The position numbers and the translations under genes were made by a program. DNA of 7,457 nt from Pirellulales bacterium (GTDB lineage Bacteria; Planctomycetota; Planctomycetia; Pirellulales; Thermoguttaceae), in assembly GCA_030642635.1 (NCBI GenBank), contig DAOWNK010000159.1, positions 1 to 7,457 of the forward strand, read 5' to 3'. Below the pieces are notes generated by a model. The model had not been told where the DNA came from and made no database searches. It was given only the letters and a program-made list of their open reading frames with translations. This document shows, piece after piece, positions 5,164-7,457 of this stretch (the first letter of the stretch is position 1; each line of letters opens with the position of its first letter).

Positions 5164-6333
5164 TTACGGTGCGAGCGACTCGCGCCACGGCTTTCCGGCG
5201 CGGTAGCTTTTCAACTCTTTTTTGAGCGGCTCTTTCAGCGACTTGTCTTCGCCGACTGCTTCAAGGCCCTTTTCAACCCACTTGACCGCCGAGTCGAAAT
5301 CGCCGGTCTCGGCATAAGCGGCGGCCAGCGTGCTGAGGATGTGTGCCTGCTTGTATTCGGTCAACTCGCAGGCCTTGGTGGCCATCTCAATCGCCCGCCG
5401 GCCGTTGCGTAGTTTCTCGTCCGGCGAGGTGGCCAGCACCCAGGCCAGGTTGTTCATAGTGCCGGCGTCTTTCGGCCGCAGCTTCAATACCTTCTCGTAA
5501 TCGGCCACGGCCTCGGCTTGTTTTCCGAGGTTAAGCAGCGCGTCGCCGCGTCCCCGCAGCGCGGGCCAGGCGTCCGGCGCCTCGGCCAGCATGGCCGAGT
5601 ATGCCTCAATTGCTTTCTCGCACTTCTTCTCGATGGTGTATGCCATGCCGAGCTGCATCAATACCAGCGGGTTTTTGGGTTTCCGCTTACGTAGCTCTTC
5701 AAGCTCGGCTATGGCCTTGTCCGGCTGGTCCAACTCGTGGTAGATGCCCGCTCTGAGCAGCATTACGGCCGTGTTGTCCGGTGCGATTTCGTGCGCCAGG
5801 TCCAGATCGGCCAGTTGCTTTTCCGGGTCGTCCTCGATTCCTGCCCGAAGCACCAGCGCCCGGGCACGCTGCTGAGGGTCGTCTGCCAGCAGTTCGATGG
5901 TCTGATCGACGGCCTCGGCCGCCCGTTTTGCATCGCCTTCGGGCAGCATGTTCAGCCTGGCGATCAGCAACAGCGTCTGCGGCTGCTTGGGGTTCAGCTT
6001 GACGGCCTTTTCCAGGTCTTCCAGTGCGACGTGCCGGAACTGCGGCCATCGGGCGTCCGGCGGCGAGCTTTTGAAAATCGCCACGCTCATGGCCATGCCG
6101 CGCTGGACCAGCGTAGCGGTAAGCAGGCTCTCGGCGAACTGGGTGTTGTCCTGGTCAAGGCCCTTTTCAATGGCGCTTTCGGCCAGGCGGATTACCTCGG
6201 CCAGGTCGCTAAGCGTACCGGCGGTCAGCTTCACCTCGGTGGCCTTGTCGAGGTCCTCCTGGCCTTCGTTCTCGGCCCGAACACTGCCGACCGCCAGCAA
6301 AACCACCGCGATTGCTATACTAAGACGTGACAT
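5164..6333 (-). CDS. Exported tetratricopeptide-repeat protein
   Basis: Predicted secreted or periplasmic TPR scaffold of 389 aa; specific partner unknown. An N-terminal signal peptide (MSRLSIAIAVVLLAVGSVRA) ends in VRA, a signal peptidase I type site near residue 20. About eight TPR-like helical pairs fill residues 40-365, for example ARWPQ...EKAVKLNP (94-115), AIAELEELRKRKP (207-219), CEKAIEAYSAMLAEAP (238-253) and AEAVADYEKVLKLRP (273-287). The block NNLAWVLATSPDEKLRNG (294-311) followed by RAIEMATKACELT and LAAAYAETGDFDSAVKW is a hallmark I associate with planctomycete TPR proteins. I chose ATG 6333 because the signal peptide begins there; ATG 6354 adds seven residues and is also possible. 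The frame is open to 6567, but that extension is translated repeat and hairpin DNA. No enzymatic domain is seen. TPR proteins normally mediate protein contacts. Confidence 0.85.
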   Translation of the reverse strand: MSRLSIAIAVVLLAVGSVRAENEGQEDLDKATEVKLTAGTLSDLAEVIRLAESAIEKGLDQDNTQFAESLLTATLVQRGMAMSVAIFKSSPPDARWPQFRHVALEDLEKAVKLNPKQPQTLLLIARLNMLPEGDAKRAAEAVDQTIELLADDPQQRARALVLRAGIEDDPEKQLADLDLAHEIAPDNTAVMLLRAGIYHELDQPDKAIAELEELRKRKPKNPLVLMQLGMAYTIEKKCEKAIEAYSAMLAEAPDAWPALRGRGDALLNLGKQAEAVADYEKVLKLRPKDAGTMNNLAWVLATSPDEKLRNGRRAIEMATKACELTEYKQAHILSTLAAAYAETGDFDSAVKWVEKGLEAVGEDKSLKEPLKKELKSYRAGKPWRESLAP

Positions 6334-6357
6334 TGATTGTTTGCAAAAGGACATAGA

Positions 6358-6391
6358 AAAACGCCCCCGGACTGCGGTCCCAGGGCGTTTT
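6358..6391. terminator. Bidirectional terminator-like hairpin before the TPR gene
   Basis: AAAACGCCC (6358-6366) and GGGCGTTTT (6383-6391) are perfect 9-bp complements; inside them GGAC and GTCC can pair around TGCG. On the minus strand the stem is followed by five T, the form of an intrinsic terminator, and it would end transcription from the phosphoesterase gene. It works in principle on both strands. It ends only 24 bp before the TPR start at 6333 (four bp before ATG 6354), so either the TPR promoter lies within or after it, or the hairpin is in the TPR leader and acts as an attenuator. Confidence 0.6.
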
Positions 6392-6404
6392 ACACTATGT
6401 AAAA
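6388..6404. promoter_or_regulatory. Operator-like palindrome TTTTACA-N3-TGTAAAA
   Basis: A perfect 7-bp dyad with a three-base centre upstream of the TPR gene, overlapping the outer T-run of the terminator-like hairpin. The size and symmetry suit a dimeric repressor site, but I recognise no specific regulator and part of the symmetry follows from the terminator T-run. Confidence 0.3.
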
Positions 6405-6425
6405 TTTGAAACCACTGAAACAAAT

Positions 6426-6522
6426 GTAGGGTGGGTCGAGCGTAGCGAGGCCCACCTTTTGGAAAATCTAACACCAACCCCTCCCGCACATGGTGGGCCT
6501 CGCTACGCTCGACCCACCCTAC
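6426..6522. repeat. 31-bp perfect inverted pair of REP-like elements
   Basis: Arms 6426-6456 and 6492-6522 are exact 31-bp reverse complements separated by 35 bp. Each arm, read from its outside end, starts with GTAG and continues into an imperfect palindrome of its own (GGTGGG pairs with CCCACC, with a GC-GTA-GC tip), so each is a REP-like unit and the pair resembles a BIME. Elements very like this are, as far as I recall, dispersed widely in planctomycete genomes. The outer GTAG of the right arm on the minus strand supplies the TAG stop (6519-6521) of the phosphoesterase gene. No transposase is present in the window. Confidence 0.9.
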
Positions 6523-7457
6523 GCTCGACACTTCAACTTCCGCCGGACGGCCAATGCCGCAAGGCATCCGATCCCGCTAAGCAGCAACGCGACGGTAGAG
6601 GGTTCCGGTACAGCTTCGGTGTATGTTAAGTAGGTAATTGTCGATCCGCTGTTGTCTACTTCAACCCATCTAACGGTTATCCCCGGATCATTAGTCTCCA
6701 GCCCTCTTATGTCATACCAAGTCTCATCAGTTACTCTAGCCGTATAAAGCAAACTGAACCACTTGTATACACCCTGCGTCCAGTTTTGATGGATGTGCCC
6801 CGCGTAGTTTGAGTCAATATCGCCTCTATGCGAATAGACAAAGTCTTTTATGGTCGTCATTTCTTCGTCCGAAAAGAGATATTTGTCAGCAAATTCAAAC
6901 CCCGTATTAAACATTCCGATATGTGTCATGACATTTATGCTTTCGCCTTTGAGTTTAGGGGCGTTTGCAATATCATCTTTGAACCATGGCCATGAACCGT
7001 CCTCAAAGTCGTGAAGTTCTCCGCCTTCATCTCCACTTGCTCTGGAAACAAAATCCGCACATGTGAAATGACACTGTTTGTAATCAAAAGAAAAATTTTG
7101 AAGATACATGCCGCTAACCGGGACAGACGCCTTTTGCCAATTCTCGATACCGGCAGCAGTGGAAAGATATGTATACTGGGGTGTAAAGACGGTATTGAAT
7201 GCCTCGTCGCAGCCGGTCTGCACTTCGTTGTCACCTATGATGGGGACATAAGGAATACCCACGGCGTTCAGGTCGTCCAGTATTGCTTTTGCTGTGTTTA
7301 GGTGTTCGGTTTTGCCGGAGCCACCCCAGCCAATATCTCCTACCACGAATACCAACTCGGTCTTTCTGCTGCTTTTGGCGTTAATTACGGCGGCAACAGC
7401 GGTCCGAAATTGGGCATCTCGATCTGCGTCCCCGTCAATGTGCGGATCAGCAATAAC
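6519..7457 (-). CDS. Secreted metallophosphoesterase with PEP-CTERM tail, 5' end outside window
   Basis: Calcineurin-like metallophosphoesterase; 312 codons are visible and the frame is open to the right edge, so the start and any signal peptide lie outside. Metal-binding motifs in order (numbered from the first visible residue): DPH (4-6, the DxH motif), VVGD (38-41), GDNE (75-78, in place of the common GNHD/E), MTHIG with His179, and AGHIH with His222 and His224. The family hydrolyses phosphomonoesters or diesters with two metal ions; the substrate is unknown. The C-terminus is a PEP-CTERM signal: VPEPST (283-288), a hydrophobic helix and RRK (305-307), which directs export and anchoring or processing by an exosortase/archaeosortase-type system. 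G+C is much lower than in neighbours (hand count 45 of 120 bases at 6841-6960, against 76 of 120 at 4321-4440), suggesting recent acquisition. TTG at 7355 is internal, since the DPH motif lies upstream. The TAG stop comes from a repeat. Confidence 0.9.
   Translation of the reverse strand, partial: VIADPHIDGDADRDAQFRTAVAAVINAKSSRKTELVFVVGDIGWGGSGKTEHLNTAKAILDDLNAVGIPYVPIIGDNEVQTGCDEAFNTVFTPQYTYLSTAAGIENWQKASVPVSGMYLQNFSFDYKQCHFTCADFVSRASGDEGGELHDFEDGSWPWFKDDIANAPKLKGESINVMTHIGMFNTGFEFADKYLFSDEEMTTIKDFVYSHRGDIDSNYAGHIHQNWTQGVYKWFSLLYTARVTDETWYDIRGLETNDPGITVRWVEVDNSGSTITYLTYTEAVPEPSTVALLLSGIGCLAALAVRRKLKCRA

Noticed and set aside
6426..6522. Terminal inverted repeats of an insertion sequence
   Set aside because: The arms are separated by only 35 bp with no transposase, and each arm is itself palindromic, so a REP/BIME-like pair fits better.
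6355..6567. N-terminal extension of the TPR protein to 6567
   Set aside because: The frame is open, but the extra residues translate the terminator hairpin and the 31-bp inverted repeat, overlap the end of the phosphoesterase gene, and would bury the signal peptide at about residue 80.
6519..7355. Phosphoesterase start at TTG 7355
   Set aside because: The first metal-binding motif DPH is encoded upstream of it, and the frame stays open to the window edge.

Overview
This looks like chromosomal DNA of a planctomycete or a close PVC relative. The evidence is a TPR protein with the 'NNLAWVLATSPDEKLRNG' block that I associate with planctomycete TPR proteins, a secreted protein with a C-terminal PEP-CTERM sorting signal, few clear Shine-Dalgarno sequences, high G+C in most genes, and dense families of short palindromic repeats in every larger gap. 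The phylum call is an inference from style, not from a marker gene.

Layout from left to right. (1) 27-2020, minus strand: a two-gene MacB/LolD-type ABC module, ATPase first and permease second. The permease has a histidine-rich extracytoplasmic loop. (2) 2264-2749, minus: smpB, the tmRNA-binding ribosome-rescue protein. (3) 2818-3684, plus: lipA, lipoyl synthase, divergent from smpB across 68 bp. (4) 3793-5046, plus: a cyclopropane-fatty-acid-synthase family methyltransferase that has lost two of the five known bicarbonate-site residues. (5) 5164-6333, minus: an exported TPR protein, convergent with the methyltransferase. (6) 6519 to beyond the right edge, minus: a secreted calcineurin-like metallophosphoesterase with a PEP-CTERM tail and clearly lower G+C. 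No gap exceeds 300 bp. The genes do not form one pathway; this is mainly housekeeping and cell-envelope content, and I see no defence, CRISPR, phage or biosynthetic cluster.

The unusual signal is in the repeats. There are at least four kinds: GGATTRG heptamer arrays (1-28 and 1283-1360), a long two-part inverted repeat (2053-2237), a 34-bp tandem hairpin repeat (5036-5106) with a stem-swapped inverted relative (5122-5145), and a 31-bp perfect inverted pair (6426-6522). The third and fourth kinds have the architecture of REP elements: a GTAG box at the 5' foot followed by a hairpin. Four of the seven protein genes (permease, ATPase, methyltransferase, phosphoesterase) end in a TAG that lies in, or at the first base of, one of these repeats, always oriented so that the repeat begins at the stop codon. 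This suggests either that the elements insert at G-TAG stop sites or that they donate new stop codons. It is the best candidate here for something undescribed.
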